From Arthrobacter sp. Br18 (lineage in GTDB: Bacteria; Actinomycetota; Actinomycetes; Actinomycetales; Micrococcaceae): a DNA stretch of 33,817 nt. This document shows, piece after piece, positions 9,078 through 17,156 of this stretch. How positions within the stretch are numbered: the stretch's first letter is position 1; each line of letters starts with the position of its first letter. The notes below the pieces were generated by a model that saw only the letters and a program-made list of their open reading frames with translations, did no database searches and had not been told where the DNA came from. The stretch lies in contig NZ_KI914877.1 of the NCBI RefSeq assembly GCF_000520555.1, positions 77,075 through 110,891 of the forward strand, read 5' to 3'. The translations under genes were made by a program, and so were the position numbers.

Positions 9078-9405
9078 ACGCGTGGCTTTCAGCGTTCTCG
9101 ACTCTCTTGACGGAGGGCTTCAGGGCCCGGTATCCGGCCGGGCCGTCTGTTCGAGGAAAGGCTGCCGGGCCGACGCCGGCTGGCGGCTGCTCTGGAACAA
9201 CCCGCGCATTCACCCGCCCGAGCGCCGCAAGACCTGGGTGTCCTGCCGGGAGCACGTCGAGTGGTTCGAGGAGTACCTGCAGACGCGCGGGCTGTGGAAG
9301 GAAACACTGCCACTGGCCGCAGGGACACCGGGAGCAGGCGCCCCGGTCGAGGGAATGCCCGGCACCGGCCCCTCCGGCACCGCGCCCCAACCGGAGGGAC
9401 GGTAG
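9070..9405 (+). CDS. Small conserved protein with a C-X4-C / C-X2-H putative zinc site
   Basis: A 111-aa protein I do not recognise by name, though the pattern is typical of a small protein conserved in actinobacteria. Cys27 and Cys32 (CSRKGC) pair with Cys59 and His62 (SCREH), spaced as in a zinc ribbon or treble clef. Between them lie WRLLWNNPRIH and RRKTW, rich in Trp and Arg. The last ~30 residues are Gly/Pro/Ala-rich and look disordered. The start ATG 9070 overlaps the DUF3099 stop, and its own stop abuts the SURF1 GTG. Metal binding is inferred from spacing only. Confidence 0.8.
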   Translation: MPERVAFSVLDSLDGGLQGPVSGRAVCSRKGCRADAGWRLLWNNPRIHPPERRKTWVSCREHVEWFEEYLQTRGLWKETLPLAAGTPGAGAPVEGMPGTGPSGTAPQPEGR

Positions 9406-10329
9406 GTGTACCGTTTCCTTCTTTCGCCGCGCTGGCTGGGGTGGTTGTTGCTCGTGGTTCTTCTCGCTGCCGCCTGCGTGGGACTCGGCAACTGGCAGAT
9501 GGAGCGCAGGGAACTCGCCGTTGCCGAGATCGAGCGGATCGTGGCGAACTACGAGGGAACCCCGGTGCCCTACAGCGCCGGAACCAGCTCTTTCGCCTCC
9601 TACTCGGCCGACCGCGAGTGGACGCCGGTCGTTCTGAAGGGTGAATATGACACCGCCAACCAGGTCATCGTGCGGAACCGTCCCCTCAACGGCCAACCGG
9701 GCTACGAGGTACTGACACCCCTCCGGCTCGACGACGGGACGGCCGTCATCATCAACCGGGGCTGGCTGCCGATCGGCAACGACCGAGCCGGCAGACCCGA
9801 CGCCGTACCGGCGCCGTCCGACGGCGACGTGACCGTGATCGCGCGCGTCCGGCCCGGCGAGCCCGCGGTGGACCGCGGCGCTCCCGACGGCCAAATCGCA
9901 TCGATCGACCTCCCCGGCTACGCAGAACGGCTCGACTATCCGGTCCAGACCGACGCTTACGGCCTGATGGCCTCCGAGAGCCCGGCCGCAGCCGTCGCTC
10001 CGGTCCAGTTCCCCAAACCCTCGGTGAACGAGGGACCCCACCTTTCCTACTCGATGCAGTGGTTCGCGTTCGGCGTTCTCCTGTTCGTCGGACTCGGCTA
10101 CGCCGCGCGCCAGCAGCGCCGCCTCAACGCCGAGGAGGACAGGAACGCCGGCGAGGCCGACCCGGCGGAAAATGCCGTATTCGGACGCGACCCTGCCGGA
10201 CCCTATCCTTCCGGCCACGACGGACCTCGCGCCGGGGCGGATCCACGCATCTCCCGCCGGGCGGCACGGCGCAGACCCACCTCCGAGGAAGAGGAAGACG
10301 CCATCCTCGATGCGCGGGGTATCTCATAG
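9406..10329 (+). CDS. SURF1 family cytochrome oxidase biogenesis protein
   Basis: Membrane protein of 307 aa involved in assembly of the aa3-type cytochrome c oxidase, probably in heme A insertion. An N-terminal transmembrane helix (about 10-29) is followed by the family signature GNWQMERR. A large external domain contains YEVLTPL and INRGWLP, and a second helix (about 210-230) follows. A ~75-residue charged cytosolic tail ending in an EEEEDAIL segment is an actinobacterial extension. GTG 9406 follows directly on the previous stop and has GGAGGG 7 nt before it. CtaA and CtaB are encoded far to the right in this window. Confidence 0.92.
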   Translation: MYRFLLSPRWLGWLLLVVLLAAACVGLGNWQMERRELAVAEIERIVANYEGTPVPYSAGTSSFASYSADREWTPVVLKGEYDTANQVIVRNRPLNGQPGYEVLTPLRLDDGTAVIINRGWLPIGNDRAGRPDAVPAPSDGDVTVIARVRPGEPAVDRGAPDGQIASIDLPGYAERLDYPVQTDAYGLMASESPAAAVAPVQFPKPSVNEGPHLSYSMQWFAFGVLLFVGLGYAARQQRRLNAEEDRNAGEADPAENAVFGRDPAGPYPSGHDGPRAGADPRISRRAARRRPTSEEEEDAILDARGIS

Positions 10330-10440
10330 GCCCGCCGCCGATGAAACTGGCGAGCCGAACCTGGGCGCCGGCCGTACGTTGCCGGACGACCGGCGGTCGG
10401 GGTGGACAGTACCCCCCCTGCGGTCTGACACGGTGGAAGC

Positions 10441-11640
10441 ATGGATGATCCCCTCGCCGCATCGCTGCCCGTCATCGCCGTCATCGCGGCGGTGGTAGCC
10501 GCCGTCGTCCTGGCCTGGCTGATCCGGCGCGTAGTCGCCCGCGGGCTCCGTAACGTCCCGGACATCGAAGGCGTCTCGCGACGTGCCCGGACACCCCTTC
10601 GCGCCGTCCTGAGCATCACCGCGATCCGGATGGCGCTCGGCGCTACAGCAGGCGACATGCCATGGTTCGGGCCGGTGAACTACCTTCTGGTGCTGGCCCT
10701 CATAGCCGCCCTGGCCTGGCTTGCAGCGATGCTGCTCCTGCTGATCGAAGCGGTGCTGCTGAGGAAATACGGCAGCGAAACGAAGGATCGCCGACGGATG
10801 AGCCGGCTGAAGACGCAGATCATGCTGGCGCGGCGCGTCGGTGTCGCGGTGATCATCACCCTGGCGGCGGCCACCGTGCTGCTCACGATCGACGAGGTAC
10901 GCGCGGTCGGCGCCGGCATCATCGCCTCCGCCGGCCTCCTCTCCGTCGTGGCCGGGCTGGCCGTGCAGAGTTCGCTCAGCAACGTCTTCGCCGGGGTGCA
11001 GCTCGCCTTCACTGATGCCATCCGGGTGGATGACGTGGTGGTCGTCGAGGACAAGATGGGCACCATCGAGGAGATCACCATGACGTACGTGGTGGTGCAG
11101 GTCTGGGATGAGCGCCGGCTGATCCTGCCGTCCACCTACTTCACCACCACCCCCTTCGAGAACTGGACGCGGCGGCGATCCGAGCTGTTGGGAACCGTGG
11201 AGATGGACCTGGACTGGCGCGCTCCCATCGACGCGATGCGCGGACACCTGCGCGCCGTCCTCGAGGGGACCGATCTATGGGACGGCCGTACCGCCACACT
11301 GCAGGTCACTGAAGCCGTGAACGGCCTCATGCGGGCCCGCGTGCTCATCAGCGCGGCGGACAGCGGAGCGATCTGGGATCTGCAGTGCCTGGTCCGCGAG
11401 GCAATGGTGGTCTTCCTGCAGGACGGCTACCCGGACGCGCTGCCCCGGCAGCGGTGGGAAGCAGTGCAGACGGCCCCGCCGGCCGAGCCGGACACGACGG
11501 ACAGCGACGGCGCGGCACGCCGGATGGCCGACGCACGGCTGTTCAGCGGCTCGCCCGAGGCAGACCGCAGAGGGCGCGCCCTGACCGGGCCCGGCGAGGA
11601 GGTGTTCGAGGAGCGGAAGGCCCTGCGGAACTCCAGCTGA
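10441..11640 (+). CDS. MscS family mechanosensitive channel
   Basis: Small-conductance mechanosensitive channel that releases solutes on hypo-osmotic shock. It is 399 aa. There is one helix at about 8-28, another near 78-102, and a third pair at about 133-185 that includes the pore-lining region (GIIASAGLLSVVAGLAVQSS). It is followed by the MscS beta domain with IRVDDVVVVEDKMGTIEEI and LPSTYFTTTPFENW. The tail after about 320 is hydrophilic and variable. ATG 10441 has GGTGGA upstream. It is convergent with the ABC-F gene 23 nt away, and no terminator is evident there. Confidence 0.93.
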   Translation: MDDPLAASLPVIAVIAAVVAAVVLAWLIRRVVARGLRNVPDIEGVSRRARTPLRAVLSITAIRMALGATAGDMPWFGPVNYLLVLALIAALAWLAAMLLLLIEAVLLRKYGSETKDRRRMSRLKTQIMLARRVGVAVIITLAAATVLLTIDEVRAVGAGIIASAGLLSVVAGLAVQSSLSNVFAGVQLAFTDAIRVDDVVVVEDKMGTIEEITMTYVVVQVWDERRLILPSTYFTTTPFENWTRRRSELLGTVEMDLDWRAPIDAMRGHLRAVLEGTDLWDGRTATLQVTEAVNGLMRARVLISAADSGAIWDLQCLVREAMVVFLQDGYPDALPRQRWEAVQTAPPAEPDTTDSDGAARRMADARLFSGSPEADRRGRALTGPGEEVFEERKALRNSS

Positions 11641-11663
11641 ACGGCCCCGCTGGGCGGACGCGA

Positions 11664-13262
11664 CTACGCGAGCGTGACCAGTTCCAGGTAGTCCTCGTTC
11701 CAGAGGTCCTCCACGCCGTCGGGCAGCAGGACCACGCGTTCAGGGTTCAGGGCATCCACGGCGCCCTCGTCGTGGCTCACCATGACCACTGCTCCGGAGT
11801 AGTTCCGCAGCGCGCCAAGGATCTCCGCGCGGCTCGCCGGGTCCAGGTTGTTGGTCGGTTCGTCAAGCAGCAGGACATTGGCCGACGACGCCACGATCGT
11901 CGCCAGCGCCAGCCGGGTCTTTTCTCCGCCTGAGAGCACCCCGGCCGGCTTGTCGACATCGTCGCCCGAGAACAGGAACGAACCGAGGATGCCGCGCACC
12001 TCGGCGTCCTGCATGTCGGGAGCCGAGGATTTCATGTTCTGCAGGACAGTGCGTTCGGTGTCGAGCGTCTCGTGCTCCTGGGCGTAGTAGCCCACCTTGA
12101 GCCCGTGCCCGGGGATCACTTTCCCCGTGTCGGGCGCATCCACTCCTGCGAGCATCCTCAGCAGGGTCGTCTTGCCGGCGCCGTTCAGGCCGAGGATGAC
12201 CACCTTCGATCCGCGGTCGATCGCGAGGTCGACGTCGGTGAAGATCTCGAGTGAGCCGTAGGACTTGCTCAGTCCCTCAGCCGTCATCGGGGTCTTGCCG
12301 CACGGGGAGGGATCAGGGAACCGCAGCGCTGCCACGCGGTCGTTCGCCCGCACCGCATCGAGACCGCCGAGCAGTCGCTCCGCGCGCTTGGCCATGTTCT
12401 GCGCCGCAACGGCCTTGGTGGCCTTCGCGCGCATCTTGTTGGCCTGGTCCATCAGGACCTGGGCCTTCTTCTCCGCATTGGCGCGCTCACGCTTCCGCGC
12501 ACGCTCGTCGGTTTCACGCTGCTGCTGGTAACGCTTCCAGCCCATGTTGTAGATGTCGATCGTGGCCCGGTTGGCATCGAGCTGGAACACCTTGTTCACC
12601 GTCGCCTCGAGCAGCTCGACGTCGTGGCTGATCACGATCAGACCGCCCTGGTGGTTCTTCAGGAACTCGCGAAGCCACGTGATGGAATCGGCGTCGAGGT
12701 GGTTGGTGGGCTCATCGAGGAGCATCGTCTCCGCCCCCGAGTAGAGGATCCTCGCGAGCTCGACACGCCGCCGCTGACCGCCCGAAAGCGTTTTGAGCGG
12801 CTGGTTGAGGATGCGCTCGGGCAAAGCCAGGTTCGAGGAGATCGCTGCTGCCTCGGCTTCTGCTGCGTACCCACCGCCGGCCAGGAAAGCCGACTCGATG
12901 CGGTCGTACCGGGCCATGGCCTTGTCGCGGACCGACACCACCTCGCTGGCCATGTCCTCCTGCGCCTGCCGGAGCTCGGTCACGACGGTATCCAGATTGC
13001 GCGCGGACAGGATACGGTCGCGGGCGAGCTGGTCCATGTTCGGTGTCCGTGGATCCTGCGGGAGGTAACCGATCTCCCCGGCCCGCGTGACCGTTCCCCC
13101 GGCAGGGAGCGACTCGCCCGCAAGGACACGCGTCAGAGTGGTCTTGCCGGCGCCGTTGCGCCCCACAAGGCCGATCTTGTCGCCGCGGTCGATCCGGAAG
13201 GACACCGACTCCATGAGCAACCGGGCTCCAGCACGCAGCTCCAAGTTCGATACGGTAATCAA
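11664..13262 (-). CDS. ABC-F family ATPase (ribosome-associated type)
   Basis: Soluble protein of 532 aa with two ATPase domains and no membrane segment, the ABC-F arrangement. These proteins act at the ribosomal E site, in translation control or antibiotic protection. NBD1 has GRNGAGKT at 34-41, LSGGQRRRVELAR and LLDEPTNHLD. NBD2 has GLNGAGKT, LSGGEKTRLALA and LLDEPTNNLD. The linker between them is Lys/Arg/Glu-rich (RARKRERANAEKKAQ), matching the P-site tRNA-interaction arm. The TTG start at 13262 gives MITVSNLELRAG, the canonical beginning, with AAAGG 10 nt before. A GTG at 13289 is less likely. Resistance cannot be inferred from sequence alone. Confidence 0.93.
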   Translation of the reverse strand: MITVSNLELRAGARLLMESVSFRIDRGDKIGLVGRNGAGKTTLTRVLAGESLPAGGTVTRAGEIGYLPQDPRTPNMDQLARDRILSARNLDTVVTELRQAQEDMASEVVSVRDKAMARYDRIESAFLAGGGYAAEAEAAAISSNLALPERILNQPLKTLSGGQRRRVELARILYSGAETMLLDEPTNHLDADSITWLREFLKNHQGGLIVISHDVELLEATVNKVFQLDANRATIDIYNMGWKRYQQQRETDERARKRERANAEKKAQVLMDQANKMRAKATKAVAAQNMAKRAERLLGGLDAVRANDRVAALRFPDPSPCGKTPMTAEGLSKSYGSLEIFTDVDLAIDRGSKVVILGLNGAGKTTLLRMLAGVDAPDTGKVIPGHGLKVGYYAQEHETLDTERTVLQNMKSSAPDMQDAEVRGILGSFLFSGDDVDKPAGVLSGGEKTRLALATIVASSANVLLLDEPTNNLDPASRAEILGALRNYSGAVVMVSHDEGAVDALNPERVVLLPDGVEDLWNEDYLELVTLA

Positions 13263-13317
13263 ATCCGTGGCCTTTCGGTGTTGCCGCACAGGGCAATTGT
13301 TGTGGAAACCCTACAAA

Positions 13318-13333
13318 GGATTCCGGGAAATCC
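13318..13333. promoter_or_regulatory. Inverted repeat upstream of bioY
   Basis: GGATT and AATCC arms with a 6-nt spacer (inner TTCCGGGAA is itself palindromic) lie 88 nt before the bioY start, in the divergent ABC-F/bioY region. It might be a regulator site. I could not match it to a known biotin-regulator operator, and a chance palindrome is quite possible. Confidence 0.2.
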
Positions 13334-13420
13334 GGCGCTATTGTCGGACAGAAGCGGGATCTGATGGAGATGCCCTACAGTCCCTCGGCGGTTCGCCGGT
13401 ATCCAAAAGGAAAATTCACC

Positions 13421-14071
13421 ATGCACCCCACCCGACAAACGATCATCGGGCCGGCCGGGAAGTCCAGCTGGCATTCACGAAAACGGTGGACATCCACCGA
13501 CCTGTCATTGATTGCAGTCTTCGCTGCACTCATTGCCGCCTTGGCAATCCTACCCGGTATACCGATCGGCTCGCTCGGGGTGCCCATCACGCTGCAGACC
13601 TTGGGGGTTGTGCTCGCCGGGCTCGTCCTCGGACCGACCCGCGGTTTCGCGGCGGTCGGGCTGTATCTGGTTGCCGGGCTGGCCGGGCTGCCCGTGTTCA
13701 GCGGGTTCCGCAGCGGCTTTGGAGTATTGGCGGGGCCCTCGGCCGGCTACCTTCTTGCTTTCCCCTTCGCGGCACTCCTCGCGGGGTTCCTCGCTGTCCT
13801 GATCCTCCGCCGGGCCGCGCGATTCCGGTGGATCGGCCTGTTCCTTGCGGGCCTGACAGCCAGCCTTCTGACGGTTCATCCCCTCGGTATTGCAGGGCTC
13901 GTCATCAACGGCGGGCTCGAGGTGCAGGCTGCTGTACTGGCGGACGCGGTGTTCCTTCCCGGCGATGTCGTCAAGAATGCCCTCGCTGCGGGCATCGCTC
14001 TGTCCGTCCACCGAGCGTTCCCGAGGCTGCTGGCCCCGGCGCGCCGTCCGAAGGCCGGTGCCTCCTCCTGA
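13421..14071 (+). CDS. bioY: Biotin ECF transporter substrate-binding subunit BioY
   Basis: High-affinity biotin-binding membrane component (S unit) of 216 aa. After ~28 polar residues there are about six hydrophobic segments. The first contains LSLIAVFAALIAALAI and is followed by IPIGSLGVPITLQTLGVVLAGLVLGP, the hallmark BioY loop. LVAGLAGLPVFSGFRSGFGVLAGPSAGYLLAFP is also characteristic, as is FLPGDVVKNALA near the end. ATG 13421 has AAAGGAAA upstream. Longer frames beginning further left lack this site. It is followed by bioM and bioN, giving a complete, dedicated group I ECF importer. Confidence 0.95.
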   Translation: MHPTRQTIIGPAGKSSWHSRKRWTSTDLSLIAVFAALIAALAILPGIPIGSLGVPITLQTLGVVLAGLVLGPTRGFAAVGLYLVAGLAGLPVFSGFRSGFGVLAGPSAGYLLAFPFAALLAGFLAVLILRRAARFRWIGLFLAGLTASLLTVHPLGIAGLVINGGLEVQAAVLADAVFLPGDVVKNALAAGIALSVHRAFPRLLAPARRPKAGASS

Positions 14072-14111
14072 CCAGGCAGGACGGAGTGCGAGCCACGGCA
14101 GGGTTCGAACC

Positions 14112-14180
14112 ATGGCAGTACCCGACCCATGTCCGGGTCCGACCATGACCGGATCCACCCATGACCGGATCCACCCATGA
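14112..14180 (+). other. Leader mini reading frame whose stop overlaps an in-frame bioM ATG
   Basis: ATG at 14112, with AGGG about 9 nt before, opens a 22-codon frame that runs through the first repeat copies. It stops at TGA 14178-14180, overlapping the ATG of repeat copy 3 (14177) as ATGA. That ATG is in frame with bioM. The frame looks suited to translational coupling. Whether it is translated is not known. Confidence 0.35.
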
Positions 14181-14209
14181 CCGGATCCACCCATGACCGG
14201 GATCCACCC
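14129..14209 (+). repeat. 16-bp tandem repeat array, each copy carrying an ATG
   Basis: Unit ATGACCGGATCCACCC. Copies lie at 14145-14160, 14161-14176 and 14177-14192 (identical) and at 14193-14209 (one extra G, 17 bp). A degenerate copy at 14129-14144 matches 12 of 16 bases, and another possible one begins at 14112. The unit length is not a multiple of three, so successive ATGs rotate frame. The array ends exactly at the bioM GTG (14210). Each out-of-frame ATG opens a short frame that ends in a TGA overlapping a later start. Confidence 0.95.
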
Positions 14210-14950
14210 GTGATTGAATTCGACCGGGTGGCTGTCCGCGTCCCCGCCGACGCCGGCACTGTCGACGCCGGCACTGTCGATGCCCGTGCTGTCGACGCCG
14301 GCGACGGGCAACGCGCTATCCTCCACGGCCTCACCCTGTCGCTGACCGAACCGCGGATTGCCATCATCGGTGCCAACGGGTCGGGGAAATCGACCCTGCT
14401 CAAGCTGATCAACGGTCTTGTCCTGCCGTCGTCGGGCTCGGTGACCAGTGCCGGGCTGGACACCCGGCATCGCGGCCGTGATGTGCGGCGCCGGGTCGGG
14501 TTCATCTTCACCGACCCGCTGTCCCAGCTCGTCATGCCCACCGGACGCGAGGATGTGGAACTGTCCCTTCGGGGCCGCATTCGACGGCCGGCGGAGCGGA
14601 GGTTCGCGGCAGTGGAGGTGCTGGAACGGTTCGGGATCGCCGACCTCGCGGACCGCAGCATCTACGACCTGTCCGGCGGGGAACGGCAACTGCTCGCCAT
14701 CGCCGTCGTTGCAGCCGTGGAACCGTCGATCCTGGTAGCGGACGAGCCCACCACCCTGCTTGACCTCCGTAACGAGAATCGAGTCCGCGAGACCCTGCGC
14801 GGAGTGGCCGACCAGCTCATCTTCACCACGCACAACCTCTCCTTTGCGCTCGACAGCGACCGATGCCTGGTGGTGGACGGAGGGCGCGTCGCCTTCGACG
14901 GCGCACCGCCGGACGCCGTCACCTTCTACCGACGCCTGTGCGCAGCATGA
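14210..14950 (+). CDS. bioM: Biotin ECF transporter ATPase BioM
   Basis: ATPase of the biotin importer, 246 aa from GTG 14210. Walker A GANGSGKS is at 54-61, signature LSGGE at 154-158, Walker B ILVADEP at 174-180, and the switch His at 208. GTG 14210 is preferred because MIEFDRVAV is the usual EcfA/BioM beginning, and GGGA sits 6-9 nt before it. The in-frame ATG at 14177 would add 11 repeat-encoded residues. Residues 14-32 are an unusual repetitive DAGTV insert in the first beta sheet, encoded by a 15-bp repeat. The stop overlaps the bioN ATG (ATGA). Confidence 0.93.
   Translation: MIEFDRVAVRVPADAGTVDAGTVDARAVDAGDGQRAILHGLTLSLTEPRIAIIGANGSGKSTLLKLINGLVLPSSGSVTSAGLDTRHRGRDVRRRVGFIFTDPLSQLVMPTGREDVELSLRGRIRRPAERRFAAVEVLERFGIADLADRSIYDLSGGERQLLAIAVVAAVEPSILVADEPTTLLDLRNENRVRETLRGVADQLIFTTHNLSFALDSDRCLVVDGGRVAFDGAPPDAVTFYRRLCAA
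14249..14305 (+). repeat. In-frame 15-bp repeat inside bioM
   Basis: GACGCCGGCACTGTC occurs twice in a row (14249-14263, 14264-14278), then as a variant at 14279-14293 (12 of 15 bases), then as a partial copy. It encodes DAGTV-DAGTV-DARAV-DAG. Being a multiple of three, it changes protein length without breaking frame. Confidence 0.9.
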
Positions 14951-15588
14951 GGGGGCACGGAAACCTCCTCGGGCTGTATGTTCCCGGCAACTCGGCGCTG
15001 CATCGCACTCCCCTGTGGCTCAAGGTCCTTCTGTCCGTCCTCCTCAGCACGGCAGTGCTCGCCGCCAGGGCTCCGGAAGCTACTGCCGCAGGGCTGGCCG
15101 TGGTGACGCTGGCGCTCACGATCGGCGCGCACACGCCAGCCGTGCAGCTCGGGAAGACCGTGCTGCCGCTTCTTCCCGTACTCGGCCTGCTGCTCGCCTA
15201 CCAGGGCTTCACAAACGGCCCTGTGCCGGCCTTCGTGACCGCGGGGAACATCCTGGTCTGCGTGCTGGCAGCGCGCGTCCTCACCCTGACGACACCGGGC
15301 CAGGAACTCCTCGACGGCGTGGTGTTCGTTGCCCGTCCGGTGAGGGCCGTGGGAGGAGACCCTGAACGGTTCGGACTGGCGCTGTCCATCCTGATGCGCA
15401 GCATCCCCTACCTGGCGGGTTCGCTGCTGGACGTCCGGGATGCTGCACGAGCCCGCGGACTCGAGCGCAGCGTGCGCGCCACAGTGGTCCCGGTGGTCGT
15501 CAGTGCCGTGGCCTATGCGCACCGTACCGGAGAGGCCCTGGCCGCCCGGGGGCTCGGCGAGGATGACCGCCCGACGCCGGGGGCGTAA
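14947..15588 (+). CDS. bioN: Biotin ECF transporter transmembrane subunit BioN (EcfT type)
   Basis: Membrane coupling subunit of 213 aa that joins BioM to BioY. It has several hydrophobic segments in the first half (VLLSVLLSTAVLAA, AAGLAVVTLALTIG, VLPLLPVLGLLLAY). The C-terminal cytosolic coupling helices carry the two characteristic Ala-Arg-Gly motifs, AARARGL and AARGLG, that contact the ATPase. ATG 14947 overlaps the bioM stop by 4 nt, which indicates translational coupling. At 213 aa it is close to the usual BioN length. Confidence 0.93.
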   Translation: MRGHGNLLGLYVPGNSALHRTPLWLKVLLSVLLSTAVLAARAPEATAAGLAVVTLALTIGAHTPAVQLGKTVLPLLPVLGLLLAYQGFTNGPVPAFVTAGNILVCVLAARVLTLTTPGQELLDGVVFVARPVRAVGGDPERFGLALSILMRSIPYLAGSLLDVRDAARARGLERSVRATVVPVVVSAVAYAHRTGEALAARGLGEDDRPTPGA

Positions 15589-15596
15589 GGGACGGT

Positions 15597-15615
15597 GTCG
15601 GCATCGGTCGCCGAC
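15597..15615 (+). terminator. Weak hairpin after bioN
   Basis: A perfect 6-bp stem (15597-15602 with 15610-15615) and 7-nt loop start 9 nt past the bioN stop. There is no T-run, so termination here is doubtful. Other structure in the 122-nt bioN-ktrB gap is a 5-bp hairpin around CTGGTCGCGCACCAG. Confidence 0.3.
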
Positions 15616-15710
15616 GTTGTGGACGAGGATGACAGGGGGTTGTAGGGTCAGGAGGTTGAAGTTCTGCCCCCCACCTGGTCGCGCACCAGAATGTAAGGAT
15701 CTCCCTGCCG

Positions 15711-17156
15711 GTGAAGGTTCGTCCACGTGGTGCCAGTGCCCGGCGCCTGTCGGGGATAGTAATATCCCGGCTCCCGCTGCAGGCGCTTTCCCTCCGGCTT
15801 GACCGAAGTTTTGCCTGGATCAGGGCCCATCTCGCGCCCAGACACCCCGCCCAGTTCATTGTGCTCGGGTTTGCCGCAGCGATCCTTGCCGGCACCGCGC
15901 TTCTGACGCTGCCGGCGGCCAGGGCCGGCGCTGGAGGTGCCACCATCCTCGAGGCACTTTTCACTGCGACGTCCGCGGTGTGCGTGACCGGGCTGATCAT
16001 CGTGGACACCCCCGTGTACTGGACTCCCCTCGGTCATGGAATCATCCTGGGACTCATCCAGCTCGGAGGGTTCGGCATCATGTCCTTCGCTTCCCTGCTG
16101 GGAGTGCTCCTGGCCCGCAGGCTCGGTCTCCGGTCGCGCCTCACCGCCGCAGCGGAGACGAGGAGCGCAGGGTTCGGCGACGTGCGGCGCGTACTGCTCG
16201 GCGTCCTGAAACTCAGCCTCCTCGTCGAGGCGGTCACCGCCCTCAGCCTCGCAGCGCGCTTTGAACTCGCCTATGGCTACTCCCCGGCGGAATCGGCCTG
16301 GTTGGGCATCTTCCACTCGGTGTCCTCCTTCAACAATGCCGGTTTCGCGCTGTTCAGTGACAGTCTCATCCAGTTCGCCAGTGACCCGTGGGTCTGTGTT
16401 CCAGTGGCCCTGGCTGTCATCATCGGTGGTCTGGGCTTCCCCGTGCTCTTCGAACTCCGGCGGGAATTCCGCCGGCCCCTCCACTGGTCCATGAACACCA
16501 ATCTTGTTCTCAGCGGCACGGCGGTTCTTCTGGTGGGTGGCGGTGTCTTCATCACCGCTGTCGAATGGTCCAACCCCGGCACGCTCGGCCCCATGAACCC
16601 GGCCGGGAAAATCCATGCCGGCTTCTTCCAGTCCGTCATGACACGTACCGCCGGGTTCAACAGCGTGGACTTCGCCGAACTCCATCCGGTGACCTGGCTG
16701 GCCATGGACGTGCTCATGTTCATCGGAGGCGGCCCGGCCGGCACCGCCGGCGGCCTGAAGGTCACCACCTTCGGCGTTCTGTTCTTCATCCTTTACACGG
16801 AGATCCGCGGAGGGCCCGCGGTCAACATCTTCGGCAAGCGGCTCTCACGGGCCGTGCACCGCCAGGCCATCACCATTGTTCTGCTCGCCGTGACCGTGGT
16901 CGTCGGATCCACCATGTTCCTGATGCTGATCACCGACTTCGGGCTGGACCGATTGCTGTTCGAGGTGGTTTCCGCATTCGGCACCGTGGGCCTATCCACC
17001 GGAATCACCGCACAGTTGCCTCCGGTGGGGCAGATCCTCCTGGTGATCGTGATGTTCATGGGCAGGCTCGGGCCCATCACCCTGGCATCCGCACTGGCGC
17101 TGCGCTCGAAACCCATCCTGTATGAGTACCCGAAGGAAAGGCCCCTCATTGGCTAA
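15711..17156 (+). CDS. Potassium uptake channel subunit, TrkH/KtrB family
   Basis: Membrane K+ translocating subunit of 481 aa. The four pore loops of the superfamily are visible: SAVCVTGLIIVD, VSSFNNAGFAL, VMTRTAGFNSVD and SAFGTVGLSTGIT, each with the selectivity-filter glycine. GGGPAGTAGGLKVTT is the intramembrane gating segment between the third and fourth units. The N-terminal ~45 residues are basic and may be cytosolic. GTG 15711 has only a distant AAGGAT site, so a downstream start is possible. It overlaps the regulatory subunit gene by 8 nt. The KtrB or TrkH distinction is not decidable, but the RCK gene next to it fits KtrAB. Confidence 0.93.
   Translation: MKVRPRGASARRLSGIVISRLPLQALSLRLDRSFAWIRAHLAPRHPAQFIVLGFAAAILAGTALLTLPAARAGAGGATILEALFTATSAVCVTGLIIVDTPVYWTPLGHGIILGLIQLGGFGIMSFASLLGVLLARRLGLRSRLTAAAETRSAGFGDVRRVLLGVLKLSLLVEAVTALSLAARFELAYGYSPAESAWLGIFHSVSSFNNAGFALFSDSLIQFASDPWVCVPVALAVIIGGLGFPVLFELRREFRRPLHWSMNTNLVLSGTAVLLVGGGVFITAVEWSNPGTLGPMNPAGKIHAGFFQSVMTRTAGFNSVDFAELHPVTWLAMDVLMFIGGGPAGTAGGLKVTTFGVLFFILYTEIRGGPAVNIFGKRLSRAVHRQAITIVLLAVTVVVGSTMFLMLITDFGLDRLLFEVVSAFGTVGLSTGITAQLPPVGQILLVIVMFMGRLGPITLASALALRSKPILYEYPKERPLIG

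Noticed and set aside
8866-10218. 450-aa minus-strand reading frame opposite DUF3099-SURF1
   Set aside because: Antisense shadow of three well-supported genes, with no recognisable domain or ribosome site.
13263-13420. BioQ or BirA operator before bioY
   Set aside because: Only a short palindrome (13318-13333) is present. It matches no operator I can recall with confidence.
14145-14209. Frame-switching phase variation of bioM by repeat slippage
   Set aside because: Adding or removing one 16-bp copy keeps the penultimate ATG exactly 33 nt before GTG 14210, so bioM stays in frame. Only a change in the 17-bp copy would break that start.
13550-14833. 427-aa minus-strand frame opposite bioY and bioM, with GSGHGW-type repeats
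   Set aside because: The repetitive part is the 16-bp array read backwards. The rest is antisense to bioY and bioM.
15589-15710. c-di-AMP riboswitch before the K+ uptake genes
   Set aside because: Only about 120 nt with two small hairpins. The conserved core of that riboswitch was not seen.
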